A stretch of DNA of 64,000 nucleotides from Acholoe squamosa (GCA_949317995.1 OX439047.1:2714501-2778500), one strand, 5' to 3'; positions 49,682 to 62,560 are shown, numbered from the stretch's first letter. Numbers and translations: made by a program. Notes: a model not told the origin generated them from the letters alone.

Positions 49682-52145
49682 ACCACCCGACAGCAACTTA
49701 ACCAACTTCTGCGATACTTTGAAAGCCTTATTTTTACAAATTGACATTATGGATTCATACGACATATTTGTGTTGGGTGATTTCAATGTAAATACTCTGA
49801 TTAATTCAAATGAAAAAAACAAACTCTACGAGGCACTGGACCAATTTCATTTAAGACAGATTGTCAATTCAATAACAACTTCCTCCGGAACTAATACATG
49901 CATTGACTTAATTTTCACTAATTGTAACAATATTGTATCTTCAGGCCCACTGGATTTTCACCTAAGCGATCATCTTCCAGTTCATATCACTAAAAACCAT
50001 GTCAATGTTAAGAAAAGATATAGACAATTTTATGGTAGGTCCTATAGGAATTTTGATATGAATAAATATATCAGCGACCTAGATGTATGTGATTGGACGT
50101 ATTTTGATAATAGTAATGATGTCACTGAATGTTGGGATATTTTTGAAAATATGTTAAAAAGAATGTTAGATATTCAGTGCCCGGTGAAATCATTTAAGGT
50201 ACAAGATAAACCTGCTCCATGGATGACTAATTTTCTACTTGAGCGTATAAATGATAAGAACAAATTGCTAAAGGCTGCACGGGTTTCCACCTCACTCATA
50301 GATTGGCACAATGCAAGGACCATTCGTAATGAAGTTAATAATGAAATTAATTTAGCAAAAGAGGCTTATTACAAGGAATTGTCTGAAAACATGATAAATG
50401 ATTCCAAACAATTTTGGACAATTATGAAAGACATTTTACCTTCTAGTAAAAATGGAACGAAAAGTATCAACTTGACGAATACTGATGGTGATACAATATC
50501 ATTGGATGAAACTTCTGGTTTTATAAATAAATTTTTTGCAGAGATAGGTCCCTCATTAGCCAGTGCACATAACAAAGAATTTGAGTTTAAGGGTACGCGA
50601 TGTATTGATGATATGCCTGATTTGAAATTTTCAGATGACGAAATTATAAAGGCATTGAAAGATCTAGATATATCTAAGTCGTCAGCCATAGAGTATTTAC
50701 CAACAAATATATTTAAAGCTGCAGCCTTGCACATGTCTGCAAGGTTTATTAAGATCATTAATTTATGTTTAGCCAAAAATTGTATCCCTGATAAATGGAA
50801 GATTGCAACTGTGACTCCGCTACCAAAAGGAGGCGACTCCACTAATGTGTCTAATTATAGACCAATCAGTGTACTACCAGTTCCTGGTAAACTACTAGAA
50901 AGACTAATACATAATTCTATCTCAGATCATTTGGAAACTCATAATATTTTGTCTAAAAACCAAGGAGGATACCAAAAGGGTAAATCGACTATAGATTCTA
51001 TTGCCAAGCTAGTAGATGATATTTTAGAAAATAGAAATTTAGGAAATATTTCAATAGCCATCTTTATTGATATAAAAAAAGCTTTCGATTCCGTAAATCA
51101 CTCAATATTAATAAAAAAACTAGAGCAATTTGGGATCAGAAATAGAAATTTGACGTTAATTGAGAATTATCTTTCTAGGAGACAACAATGTTCAGTCGCA
51201 AACCACAAGAGATCTAGTAACCTTCCATTATCCTGTGGGGTACCGCAAGGGTCTATATTAGGACCTCTCTTTTTCCTTTTGTATATAAATGATTGTATTT
51301 CAACCTATGATGTTCACTCCACTATGTTATATGCAGATGATTCCGTTTTGTATGCTCATGGAAAAACTATCCAAGATATTTCTACTGTATTAAATACGGC
51401 TATAAACAATTTTTTCATGTGGTCATCTATAAACAAACTTACTGTGAATGAAAGCAAGACCAAGGTAATGGTCTTTGCATCGTCAAAAAAGTTAAAGAAG
51501 TTACCAAAACCAAAAATTTATTTGAATAATGAGTTATTAAAATGTGTTATTTCTTATAAGTATCTAGGGGTCATTCTTGACCAAGAGCTTAACTTCAACA
51601 TGTACATTAGAAGTGTTATAAAGAATGTTAGATACAAGTCATATTTGTTGTATGCCACAAGGAAATGTATGTCTAAACAAACAAGGTTACGTATATATAA
51701 ATCCTATGTTGTGCCAGTCATTGATTATTGCGACATTTTATATATTGGTTCTAAAGACGACCATCTAGGAGAACTTCAAAGACTCCAGAATAAGTGCCTA
51801 AAGACGTGTATGGCATACCATATACTAACCCCTACAAATAAGGTTCATGCTGATGCTAATCTCCCTAAATTAAAATATAGACGGGATCATCACCTTAGAG
51901 TGTTTGCTTATAAGAGAAGGTTTCAGGATGGCTATGTGAAACAAATTGTAAGACAGACTAGGTTCAATGCTGCTCCTGTATTAGATTATCCTATTCCTAA
52001 GTGTCGTGCCTATGAGTATACTCCTAAAGTGTTGTCAGCAAGAGCTTGGAACAACCTCAGTGTTGAGTTAAGAGATATAGTGGAAAAGGACTCATTTAAG
52101 GCTAAATCTAAAGATATTATGGTCACAAAAATTCCTGTGGTTTAA
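49659..52145 (+). CDS. LINE A ORF2, main part: endonuclease C-terminus and reverse transcriptase
   Basis: Starts after the A-run frame change; the frame itself is open from 49,605. NIYRPPDSNL, VLGDFNVN and FHLSDHLPVH complete the endonuclease (SDH is its catalytic His). RT: ATVTPLPKGGDS, NYRPISVLP, FIDIKKAFDSVNH, GVPQGSILGPLFFLLYIND and MLYADDSVLYA (YADD codons 51,330-51,341), then YKYLGVILDQ, VVPVIDYCDILY and SARAWNNLS near the C-terminus. No RNase H domain follows. Fully open to TAA 52,143. Together with ORF1 it would perform target-primed reverse transcription. Confidence 0.9.
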   Translation, partial: SIICNIYRPPDSNLTNFCDTLKALFLQIDIMDSYDIFVLGDFNVNTLINSNEKNKLYEALDQFHLRQIVNSITTSSGTNTCIDLIFTNCNNIVSSGPLDFHLSDHLPVHITKNHVNVKKRYRQFYGRSYRNFDMNKYISDLDVCDWTYFDNSNDVTECWDIFENMLKRMLDIQCPVKSFKVQDKPAPWMTNFLLERINDKNKLLKAARVSTSLIDWHNARTIRNEVNNEINLAKEAYYKELSENMINDSKQFWTIMKDILPSSKNGTKSINLTNTDGDTISLDETSGFINKFFAEIGPSLASAHNKEFEFKGTRCIDDMPDLKFSDDEIIKALKDLDISKSSAIEYLPTNIFKAAALHMSARFIKIINLCLAKNCIPDKWKIATVTPLPKGGDSTNVSNYRPISVLPVPGKLLERLIHNSISDHLETHNILSKNQGGYQKGKSTIDSIAKLVDDILENRNLGNISIAIFIDIKKAFDSVNHSILIKKLEQFGIRNRNLTLIENYLSRRQQCSVANHKRSSNLPLSCGVPQGSILGPLFFLLYINDCISTYDVHSTMLYADDSVLYAHGKTIQDISTVLNTAINNFFMWSSINKLTVNESKTKVMVFASSKKLKKLPKPKIYLNNELLKCVISYKYLGVILDQELNFNMYIRSVIKNVRYKSYLLYATRKCMSKQTRLRIYKSYVVPVIDYCDILYIGSKDDHLGELQRLQNKCLKTCMAYHILTPTNKVHADANLPKLKYRRDHHLRVFAYKRRFQDGYVKQIVRQTRFNAAPVLDYPIPKCRAYEYTPKVLSARAWNNLSVELRDIVEKDSFKAKSKDIMVTKIPVV

Positions 52146-52675
52146 ATGATAATATTAATGATTGCAATAATTAAGTTTTATATGGGTCAATCATTAGACC
52201 TAGGTGTAGCAACCGCGCCAGGTCCACATCAACTGACAAAATTAATATAATTGCCTTGTATTGTATTATAGCTTTATATCAGGCTATATAGTTTTTAGTC
52301 AAGAGATGTTGTTAAGGGAATCACCCCCTTGAATTTGAAAGCTCATGTTGCGAGGGTTATTCAAGGGAGGGGGGAAGGGGGGAAGGGATGGACATGGGAT
52401 GTATTTAGTCAAGAAATATAAGTACCATTATAGGTTGTCTGCCATGACACAATAAGTATGAGTGAACCTTTCCTTTTTGTTATTAAGTTTAATAATTTTA
52501 TATGGTGTCACCAAAACAACATAGTGTATGAAGGTGGCACCATTAACTTGATTGACCAGCATAGTATTACCTCCATGGTAAATGGTTATAATTGAGAAAG
52601 TGCTATATATGGCCATGTATCCTGCACACACCTTAGGTCAATAAAGTTTAAATTTGTTCAAAAAAAAAAAAAAAA
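52146..52675 (+). other. 3' UTR and poly(A) of LINE A
   Basis: Includes a G-rich stretch GGGAGGGGGGAAGGGGGGAA at about 52,367, AATAAA at 52,640 and sixteen A at 52,660-52,675, the normal end of a poly(A)-tailed LINE. Confidence 0.8.
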
Positions 52676-53500
52676 TACACACTGCACTAATGAAGTGCCA
52701 CCATGGATTGATCGCATTATGGATCATTGTAATTACGTTGGGTAAACCCCTTAAGGAATCATTGCATTTAATATAAGCATCAGTCTAATAATGTTGGGAG
52801 AAAGCATATCACTGTCAATGTGCTAACAATGAGCAATAATGAGAGTCAGAGGTTATCAAATCTTGGGGTATTTATACAGAATGAATATGATCACAGGTCT
52901 GTCATCTCGTTGAAAGGCAATGAACCATGGTTGATACTGCATCATCGCCTGTTGTCAGTTCATCCTTTTTAATGCAAACCAAAGTGCAATGAATTGAACA
53001 AAAACATCCATGAAGACCAAAAGAGGGGATAATTAAACTCATTAAAACCTTAAACCCTCATCTTATAATTTCATCCTTTTTGGCAAAATCTGATTCAGGA
53101 TTAAAGAACACTCAGCTTCATTATTACCTATGTCACCGGTTCACCCTTTTAGTCCCTGGTAAGTAACATGTCAATGCTGCATTCAAGCATCATGACAAAC
53201 CTTTGTGTGTATTCAGCATCATGATGCACAAATGCAACAAATGTATTTCTCTCTATAAAGAAGCCCCCCTTGACTAAAACTGCTGTTCAATGAAATATGC
53301 AGTAGAAATGGTTAGTTCATTGCTGATGCATTATTCATAAAGGGGTGTAGTTATAGATGAATGTGAACAGCCGACATGGAAATAAAGCACATCAACTTGT
53401 CTACTGCAGCAATATTAATACCTGTTCGGCAATATTAAGAGTTTAATTTTTAATAATGGGAGAACCCTTTAACATCCACAGAGTATATCTCTGATCTCTC
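52676..53500. other. Non-coding
   Basis: No gene seen. Short phrases with GCATCATGA and TGCATCAT recur here and through 54.4-60.6 kb. Confidence 0.5.
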
Positions 53501-54442
53501 CTTGTTATACAGTATGAATTAAGACCTGTCAATAACTTGTTATAAGGTATGAATTAAGACCCATCAATAAATTGTTATACAATATGAATTAAGACCCGTA
53601 AATAACTTTTTATACAGTATGAATTAAGACTCGTCATTAACTTGTTATACAGTATGAATTAAGACCTGTCAATAACTTGTTATACAATATGAATTAAGAC
53701 CTGTCAATAACTTGTTATACAATATGAATTAAGACCTGTCAATAACTTGTTATACGGTATGAATTAAGACCTGTCAATAACTTGTTATACAGTATGAATT
53801 AAGACCTGTCAATAACTTGTTATACAGTATGAATTAAGACCTGTCAACAACTTGTTATACGGTATGAATTAAGACCTGTCAATAACTTGTTATACGGTAT
53901 GAATTAAGACCTGTCAATAACTTGTTATACAATATGAATTAAGACCTGTCAATAACTTGTTATACGGTATGAATTAAGACTTGTCAATAACTTGTTATAT
54001 GGTATGAATTAAGACCTGTCAATAACTTGTTATACAGTATGAATTAAGACTCGTCAATAACTTGTTATACGGTATGAATTAAGACTCGTCAATAACTTGT
54101 TATACGGTATGAATTAAGACCCGTCAATAACTTGTTATACGGTATGAATTAAGACCTGTCAATAACTTGTTATACGGTATGAATTAAGACTCGTCAATAA
54201 CTTGTTATACAGTATGAATTAAGACCTGTCAATAACTTGTTATATAAAATGAATTAAGACCTGTCAATAAATTGTTATACGGTATGAATTAAGACCCATC
54301 AATAACTTGTTATACGGTATGAATTAAGACTCGTCAATAACTTGTTATACGGTATGAATTAAGACTCGTCAATAACTTGTTATACGGTATGAATTAAGAC
54401 CTGTCAATAACTTGTTATACAATATGAATTAAGACCCGTCAA
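53501..54442. repeat. 35-bp minisatellite, about 27 copies
   Basis: The unit CTTGTTATACGGTATGAATT + AAGACCTGTCAATAA repeats head to tail. Variation is concentrated at two places: ATACGG/ATACAG/ATACAA and GACCTG/GACTCG/GACCCG. Unit length hardly changes. Confidence 0.95.
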
Positions 54443-56460
54443 GTAGCTGACATCCTGCATCACGCTGGTTCTATGTTGTAAATGCGCTCACAATGGCTTG
54501 CCATGAAGCACCAATTTGAGTGCTGATGAGCAGAATCACTGCATTGCTGCATCATGACAAACAAAGAAGCTGAACCTGAATGCATCATGGACCCTAAATG
54601 GGTTAAATGTTTAATCAGTATAAACATGAAAGCTTGTTAAGTCGTAATGAATGATCCCTCACAATATCCGGCAGCTGTGGGTGGAAATCTGCTGTTGAGG
54701 TGTTAAAGCCATGTGGTTTTTTGCCTGTGGTGATCAATTGCCACTAGCTCCTCCTATTGATGAAGACTCGAGGAGGTTATTCAAACTGCTGCAGCAGGCT
54801 GTGTGTTATGTAAAGGGCTGGTGAATAGCAGCTCCATCCCCGTCCTCTAAGTAAGTAATGTCATAACAAGAACTTTTAAAGCGCTGCTTGTCACCTCAAG
54901 AATTTGATCATTTGTTGCCATGGCCTACTAATGGAGTACCTGGAATAACACTCAGCAATGCTGAATTAAAGAATTTATTGACCCTCTGAGTGCAAGCTGC
55001 ATGCTTTATAAAGAGGCATTCCATGATTCCATACTCAGGGCTCCTGTCTAAAAAGCTGCAAATATTTACATGGACTTTGCAATAGTCATCTCTACCTTAC
55101 CTCCCCATTGTGCTCACATTCAATGTGTAGTGATATAATTAGGCCTATAGGGGCCATATATGATGCCTCCAGGTTCAATGTGACACACCAATGTGAGTCA
55201 ACCTGAAAGGTCTGTATTATAGCACCATTTGAAAGTAGACCAAGAACAGGGTTTGACATGATGCATGAATACAGCATTGGTAATTAGATAGACTCACCAG
55301 TACCTAATTGATAAATGAGCAGAGTGCAATAAGTCTAAGGGTTAAGAGAAAGGGAAACTGCTAGGACTGTGCTGCCAAATGATGAGGGATGGTAGTAAAA
55401 GAGGCGGTACGTCATGAGGGTGATCTGGCTTCTGTCTCTTACTTATAAATAAAAGGCCCAAGTGGTAGATGAATTGGTGAGGTGTCACTTCAGCTTACTG
55501 AGTAAATACTGAGTATTCTGGGTTAGGTTAGCTACCTGTAGGTGTTTAACTCTTCAATGGTTAGTCCATAGGTGCAGGTACATGGCAAAATCCAAGGAAT
55601 CAGTAGCTGAAGCAGACATTACCCAGAGGTCTTTTTCTATTGTAGGTAAAGATTGCTATAGTACTCTAATGTTCCTTAAACATTTTCTAAATATTAAATC
55701 TGATGTTTCTATCTACATATCTTAATACAAAGCATCCTATTTATAAGTTTAATAGAAAATGACTCTTTGTGGAGTACCTTCAATTCTTTACTTGATTCAT
55801 TTTGATAGGACCAATTCAATTGAAGTCTCACATATATGATGGATTTCTCAGTGCCTGTCTGACTTTGCCCTGTGGTGTGCCTTCAGTGAAGGCCTGGTTT
55901 CTACCAAACCGACACTTCAGCCTCTAGCAGTCATTTTATCCCCAATATTTCTGTTGATCTACTTTGTCAGGACACCGTTTCCACAGTTAGACCAGAAGTT
56001 TTGTTGTAGGTTATAAATCACTATACAGTAATTTTTTGATATGTAGATTGATTTGATGACATCATGACATGACAATTCAGTGCTTGGAAATCCACCCGTT
56101 AAGGCTGTAAAAATGCATCGGACATCACTATACAGTCTTGATAAGTAACTCAACGGGACTGTGTCATGTGCCATAAAAACGAGCTGCATTATGCATCGGG
56201 GCAATCTGTCTTCCTCAATGGGTTAAGAGTAACTAAGTCAGTCAAAGGAACATCTGTTTATTATTGTTGACATTCGCAAAAACGTCAGAGTGACTCTATC
56301 CGGCCCCAACTGATGCACCCCCTATCCACAGGAAATCAGACTAGCTCTCTGCAATTTCATTTGTCAATCATAATGAGCAGAGATTCTAGCCATGCCTGCT
56401 CTCTTGTCACGTGTTCCTGGGACATCATGATATATACCAATTAATTATTTGTGAGATTGC
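54443..56460. other. Non-coding
   Basis: No gene or element recognised. A CATGATGCATGAATACAGC phrase at 55,257 reappears at 60,519. Confidence 0.5.
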
Positions 56461-56483
56461 TATAAGATCTCCTCTATCTTTGC

Positions 56484-56605
56484 GTGTCTCTCTCTGTCTC
56501 TGTCTCTGCCTCTCTCCATCTCCCTGTCTCTCTCTTTTCTCTCTCCCTCTGGCTGCTTTTTCTCTTCATTTTTTCCCTCCCCTCTTGCACCTTTCCTCTT
56601 TGTCT
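56484..56605. repeat. Pyrimidine-rich (CTCT/TCTGTC) simple repeat
   Basis: Imperfect (CT)n with TCTGTCTCTGTCTC variants; frames through it are Ser/Leu-rich artefacts. Confidence 0.8.
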
Positions 56606-58479
56606 GCATAGCCTCCCTTGATACCCTTTACCCCATCCTTAGTTGTGCTCTCCCTCCCACCATCCCACACCAAAATCTGTCACTGCTGCATGTTTCTGAG
56701 TTGTATTGTATAGAGCTTTGCTCCCTGTAGATGTTTCCCTGACCCCTCACAGTGACTTTACTCCAATCCTCTAAGCACTTCTCCTCACCAACCACCCCTT
56801 GTGTCAGCTAACCCACTGAAGGCTGCAAAGTGCATTAGGTAAGGAGACTTGCCCTTTGCATCACCAACTAGTGCAGTATTCCTACCCACTGCTGGGGGAG
56901 AACTATCAGCCGTCTCTGTTTGGAGAGTAGTGGTTGTAGTCTCGGCATAAAGAGTATCATCAGTGATATCTGCTCATAAAATTCTGCCATAGTTCCCGTT
57001 TTGATAGTACTGAAAGAAATACCATTTGGAGAGCATGATACAGATTCAGAAACAATTGGGAGGCAATGATGTTTTTTTGCATTCAGACTCTGCATCACCA
57101 AGCACAAGTTGTCATGGACTGTAGAACACCACTGATCTCTTCTTTCAATGTCAGCCAGTCATGGGGGTGAATTTCAAACTTTCATGCCATGGCTGATACG
57201 ATCGTTATTATAGATTAGAACTGCTCACACAGTATCCAGTGGGGGGATGGAATATGATCCTCACTTATTCAATGCCGCCATTTTGAAATTTATACAGAGC
57301 TACTTAGTTTCGTATTTAGGTATGGTTATTAGAAGTTTTGTGACGAAAGAATGATTGAACTAGTTAAATAATATTATGCTATGAATTGTTGATGCAAATA
57401 GAAGAGAAATGCCATATTTAAAAAGGAAAAGTTCGCGTGTGTAACACTTGATACAAAACTAAGAGCTTGACACTTGCAGCTAGCTCCCAACCAACCCGAG
57501 CAAGCCAAGAGGTGGACAACAACAATGTGTGGTGAATTGACACATTCAAAATCAGTAAATATCGTTACTTTATTTTGAAGCAAATTTACCCCCTAGGGCC
57601 ATGGCATAAATGCAGATGTTAAAGAGCATGGAATATTCTTACATCATATTTCCCGAAGTGAGTCTGCCTGTATTTAATAAGACCTTATTTTTTTGTGAGT
57701 AACAGTTATTCCGCTGTGGTGTAATGAAGTGTGTAAAAGTGGGTCTGTAGCTCATTGCTAACTAAGGTGGACTGTAACTAAATCTGTATTGATTGGGGAG
57801 ATTGTTTCTAAAGGATGTGAGAATGTGGTTGAGGATAGGCTTGGGTTACACTTAAATAATACTCTTCTGTGTAATGATGTCTGCTATAATTAAACCCTAA
57901 GTCCAAAAGTGCAGAGTGCTCAGGGACACAGACAGGGAACATTATCAAACTACAATAAACTTAATCTACACAGGATGCAGTTACCACTGGTTCATCACAT
58001 CAACCCCATCAGTGTGAGCACACAATGGCTTGTTTAATGGATGTTGGCCTTTTGACAAGCACTACATTCACCATTAAATCAATTACACGTCATATTATAG
58101 AACCATTCTCTGGAAAAAAGCAGTAAGTGGCATTTAAAACCAATGGGTCATTTGTTTCAGCCAACAATGTCCTTTTCACAGAGTTTCTAATCATGACTTT
58201 AATCTCATTCACTTTTTACACTCTGAATCTGCACCGAAAGGACAAAATTTTCACTGTGAATTTCCATTTAACTGAACATAACATTCTGTTTCATTAAGAT
58301 AACTCTGTCTTGGAGTATCCAGGGCAATCATTATGCCATCAAACCAAACCAAGCCTGACAAAGATGTTGCTTGCCATGACGCATGAATGCAGCGTGATCG
58401 TGTTACTTACCAGACTGTATTGATGCACCATACCATCAGGTTGATGCATCAAACAATAATGAGGCAACAATATCTCTAT
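56606..58479. other. Non-coding
   Basis: No gene, RNA or mobile element recognised. Confidence 0.5.
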
Positions 58480-59400
58480 GATTGGGTATTAATTCAGGAC
58501 AGCGTTGACTCAAGCTGTGACATACCCCGTGTTATAATTTTGCATGATGCATGTTGGATATGAACTATTACTATACCCCAACCCCCTGCTGAACTTCCCA
58601 GATTAAGTGTGCCTGAAGAGAGTGCAGTGATAAGCGGAAACAAATGGCCTGTGAGTGTCTGCCAGTGGTTGCAGGGTGGGGGTTAGGGATTAAGGGGTTT
58701 AGTTTCAGCATCAGTCCCACAGTCATCGAGGACTATGGTGAGTGATACAGAACTAGTCATTTTGTCACTAGGACTGTATTGCTGCATTAAAATTATTTGA
58801 ATTATGTTGTACCAGAATGGATAAGAACTCATGTCCAACAAAGTGTTGGCAGTACATTGACTTAAACTGTATCTTGATAAGGAAGGGATGTGAGCATTGG
58901 GGCGTTATGTGGTCCGTACTGGGTTAATCATACTCAGTAATTCTCTTGGTAATGGCCTTCTTGGTGTCAGTAACTGGTAATGATCACTAACGTATTTGTT
59001 CTGTTCAATCAAGTAGTAGAAAATAAGATTTGCTGTATAGGCGAGAGTAGCAGAGTCCATTATATTCAGAGGATAAGCTTATTCTCTCAATACTCGAGTG
59101 ATATATTGGATATATACTCCAGGGAAGAAAGGACCTATTTTTTCATCCAGATTTGAACCTGTTTCTTAGTGTTAAGACAACTGACATGCCCCATCCTCTG
59201 ATCAAAAAGAAATTTTTGGTACATCATGTATGGAGTATACTGTCATTCATATGGTGCTTTCTACTGAACGATGTCTATTTTCAATTTCTTTGCTTGCAAG
59301 AGCTTTACACAATAGAACTTTGGGGCATGGTGACATGGGTATCTTTATCTGTAGGGAAAAATTGCTGACACTAGCAAAAAAACTAGCAATTGTCTTAAAA
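58480..59400. repeat. Old duplicated block, first copy
   Basis: Ordered matches to the block at 60,780-62,020: GATTGGGTATT, the AAGTGTGC-x-TGAA phrase with ACAAATGGCCTG, GTTGCAGGGT..GGTTAGGG, CAGTAAC..TAATGAT.ACTAAC, TCAGAGGATAAG, and CCATCCTCTGATCAAAAA followed by ATTTTTTGGT-like sequence. Identity is moderate, so the duplication is ancient. Confidence 0.6.
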
Positions 59401-59535
59401 CATGTTATGATAATTCTAACCCTATGACAGTCTTCCCATACCCACCCATGTCATGGCACCTTTTCTCCATTTTCTCAGTCTATCTTCTCTTCCCCTCTCT
59501 GTATACTCATATCCCTTTTGGTTCCTCTCTCTTCC

Positions 59536-59675
59536 TTTCTTTCCCCCTCTCTCTCTCACTCTCTCTCTCTCTATCTCTCTCTCATTCTCTCTCCCTCCCC
59601 CTCTCCCTATCTCTCTATCCCTCTCTCTATCTCTCTATCCCTCCCTCTATCTCTCTATCCCTCCCTCCCCCTAGT
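59536..59675. repeat. CT-rich microsatellite (CTCTCTATCCCT variants)
   Basis: (CT)n grading into CTATCTCTCTATCCCTCCCT units. Long frames on the plus strand are Ser/Leu/Pro repeat artefacts. It sits just after the first duplicated block. Confidence 0.9.
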
Positions 59676-60611
59676 TTCTATTCTATTCCTTCTTTCCTTT
59701 GCTTCTGCCACCTCCTCGCTTTATCCCCCTTTATCTGCCCAGCCTCCCGGACACCCCGTACCTGAATCCCAATTGCTCTCTTGGCACAGAAAACTACCTT
59801 GATTTTTTTTTATGTATCCTCATTCAATTTTCTTTGAGGCTGTTGATTATTTTTCCACAAGTGGCAAAAAATGGCTCTTGTGACTCACAAGTGACCCTGT
59901 TGAACATCCACTGGTGAGATCGGTCTGACAGTTATGATCATGAAATTTCCTTTTGCGTTTATGGTTGACTGCATGTAACATTCTGCCTTGTCAAAATACA
60001 AGAGATGCTTTCACTGAACTGATTTGGAGCATCCACATGATTGGGCAATCATTATGCCATCAAACAAAAAAAAACTAATAGAGAAGTTAAAAACTGAATT
60101 GCTTTTACTATCAGAGCCATGATGATTGCATGGCTTGTAACAGGAGAGATTTTGAAGTTCAGTTTTCATCATTCATGAGCCGGGAGCAGCAACATGGTCC
60201 CTTGTTGATTCAGACCGAAGCTATTGGTTGACTTAGTTCTGTTGATTTAATGCAGTCATGGGGATGCCCTAAATGACTGTCTCAGTTTCTGAACCCCCCC
60301 CCCCGTCCTGGCATTTATCAGTCCCCTAGGGCTGTATGAGAATGGACCTCAATTATCAGCCTGTCCATGGGCCTTCTGCTAATACAATTAAGCTGCGTAA
60401 TGTGTCTGTAAATGTTACAATATGGGGAGAGGTAATAAACTTACAAACAAAAGTGACTGCAGATAACTGTTGTGGTTCTCTAACCCTATAAGAGCCAGTA
60501 ATCATGCCCATTGGTTTTCATGATGCATGAATACAGCCTATGTAAGTCTACACAGCACACTATGTTTGTGCATTATGCTAATGACACAGGCGGATTATTT
60601 GAATCTGGATA
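59676..60611. other. Non-coding
   Basis: Includes GGGCAATCATTATGCCATCAA at 60,042-60,062, also present near 58,321; no gene recognised. Confidence 0.5.
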
Positions 60612-60664
60612 CACCAATGAAGTTAACAGATCTGTCACCAATGAAGTTAACAGATCTGTCACCA
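60612..60664. repeat. 24-bp direct repeat, two copies
   Basis: The unit is CACCAATGAAGTTAACAG + ATCTGT, perfectly repeated, then a third CACCA. Confidence 0.9.
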
Positions 60665-60779
60665 TTCTTATAAGAAATCATTAACCCTACTGCTTTTTTT
60701 TATTTCCCAGGGCCAGCAGTATGATGAAGCTGGGGACTGGAAACTGTCCCAAAATGACAACTATCACCCTCCTCTGACT

Positions 60780-62020
60780 GATTGGGTATTTAGTATGATT
60801 AAAGAGCAACTTTAACTCAAGCAGTAACAGACCCCACATTCTAGTCCTTGCATGAAATCTAGTGGATGTAAACTAGCACTGTGTCCCATCACCTACAAGC
60901 ACCCCAGATAAAGTGTGCATGAATACTGTGCACTGATACCCTGATACAAATGGCCTGCAAGTGACTGCTGTGCACCACATTCCTAGTCTCATTAAATACT
61001 ATACTTTACCACGAGACTGCCTCCTGAAATGGGTTCCTAATGCAGAGCGGCATGCAAGAGCCCCATTGAGATGACAATGCAGTACTGCAGTTCTGAAAGT
61101 CTTGTCTGAGGGAATGAGGGGGGTGGAGTTGCAGGGTTAGGGTTAAGAGGCTCTAGTTTTAAGATCAGACCCAGGGGCGGATCCAGACGGGGTGCTCTAG
61201 GGGGCACAGACAGGAAAATTGGGTCAATTATAGGGGGCCCAGCCAGGGTCACCAACCCGATTTCCTATAGTTAAGAGTTATAGCTTGGTCCATTTTCAGA
61301 GGGTCTCTAGGGGAGCACCTTCTCCCCTACCCCCCCCCGCATTGGACCCGCCCCTGAGACCTGTTCCATGGTGGCTGATGCAGCACAAGTCATTTTTTCA
61401 TCAGGTCTGAATTTCTGCATCCTGACGACTAATAGTTGTTCAGCCATTATGTTGTGCTTAAATGAAAAATGATCCGTGTTTATGTTCATGAAGTTTGTGG
61501 TATGCAGTATTTAGCATTGTATATTAATGACCTAAATCATGAGGTAATTGTAAGGTTTATTTTTAAGAATGCATAGAAAAAATAACTTTACAGCCTGTTT
61601 ACAGGGTTAAACCATTGGGGGCGAAATAATGCAAAACTTGATGTCATCAACTGCATCAGATAAACCTGATTCTCTTACTCTATACTGACACACATTTCAA
61701 TAACCATGCTAGAATCCCTTTATTTGATATAAAAGTAATAGAAATATGCTCACATGATAATAGTGTAGTGTTTCCCTTTTAGGTGCCAGTAACAGCTAAT
61801 GATGACTAACTTGGTTGTTCTGTTTACATAGTTAGTAGAAATTGGGTGTGCTGTAGGTGGGGAGGTAGGAATGCTACATGACTTAATCAACACCCTGTGC
61901 ACACAGCCTGTTTAGTTCATTATTATCAGAGGATAAGGTCATCAGAACAATACCAAGTTGGGAAAAATGACTTGCCTCATCCTACGATCAAAAAAGATTT
62001 TTTGGTTGTCTGTAAATGTA
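60780..62020. repeat. Old duplicated block, second copy (with MITE inserted)
   Basis: Counterpart of 58,480-59,400, in the same order and orientation, about 2.3 kb away at the left and 2.8 kb at the right. Part of the length difference is the MITE at 61,172-61,356, absent from the first copy. Confidence 0.6.
61172..61356. mobile_element. 185-bp hAT-like MITE
   Basis: Ends are CAGGGGCGGATCCAGACGGG and, on the other strand, CAGGGGCGGGTCCAATGCGG: terminal inverted repeats of about 20 bp with a few mismatches. AGACC flanks both sides (61,167-61,171 and 61,357-61,361). A CAGGGGCGG end is typical of hAT elements; a 5-bp duplication fits only the shorter-target hAT groups. No coding capacity. Confidence 0.8.
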
Positions 62021-62070
62021 AATTGGAAGGAAAGTATATATTCCCTGTTGTATTGCTGGCACTCTGTGCT

Positions 62071-62074
<4 letters not shown>

Positions 62075-62154
<80 letters not shown>
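62075..62154. repeat. (AT)n microsatellite, about 40 units
   Basis: Pure AT dinucleotide run; Tyr-Ile frames on both strands are artefacts. Confidence 0.98.
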
Positions 62155-62159
<5 letters not shown>

Positions 62160-62386
62160 TACATATGTATGGATTCAACAGTGGGGATGCTCATTTGTTT
62201 CTAGCATAAAAATCAATTGATGACACTGTTTATCTTAACATATAATTTGACAATTCTGGTAATACCTATGTGAGCAGAACAAAACCAAAGGCAATCTACC
62301 CATAGCCACCAGGGCCAAGACTATTTCTCCAATTCTATTTTCAAGAACAACCATTCCACACTTGTTCTATAATGTGATAATATTAA

Positions 62387-62560
62387 CTGACAGTTTGTCA
62401 AAGAAGCAAAAGGCAATACTCACACTGCTGTTATAGTACTCAGACACAAACTGACAGTTTGCCACCATTGAAGCATGGGGAAATACTCACACTGCTGTTA
62501 TAGTACTCAGACACAAACTGACAGTTTGTCAATGAAGGGAAATGCAACACTCACACTGTT
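62387..62560. repeat. 65-bp tandem repeat, about 2.6 copies
   Basis: CTGACAGTTTG recurs at 62,387, 62,451 and 62,518 with ACTCACACTGCTGTTATAGT and ACTCAGACACAAA between. Confidence 0.9.

Larger units (their letters stand above)
46985..52675 (+). mobile_element. LINE A: near-intact non-LTR retrotransposon with NADAR-bearing ORF1
   Basis: ORF1 (47,185-48,696), a 616-bp spacer, ORF2 endonuclease-RT (49,313-52,145 with one frame change), a 527-bp 3' UTR, AATAAA at 52,640-52,645 and A16 at 52,660-52,675. The 5' limit is a guess: the leader includes a GC-rich stretch with ATGGCGGC (YY1-like) at 47,011-47,018. No target-site duplication was identified. RT type YADD, no RNase H; CR1/L2/jockey-like group. 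Confidence 0.9.

Noticed and set aside
59424..59765. Ser/Leu-rich frames of 70-113 codons
   Set aside because: Produced by the CT-rich microsatellite.
61942..62220. Tyr-Ile repeat frames on both strands
   Set aside because: Translation of (AT)n.
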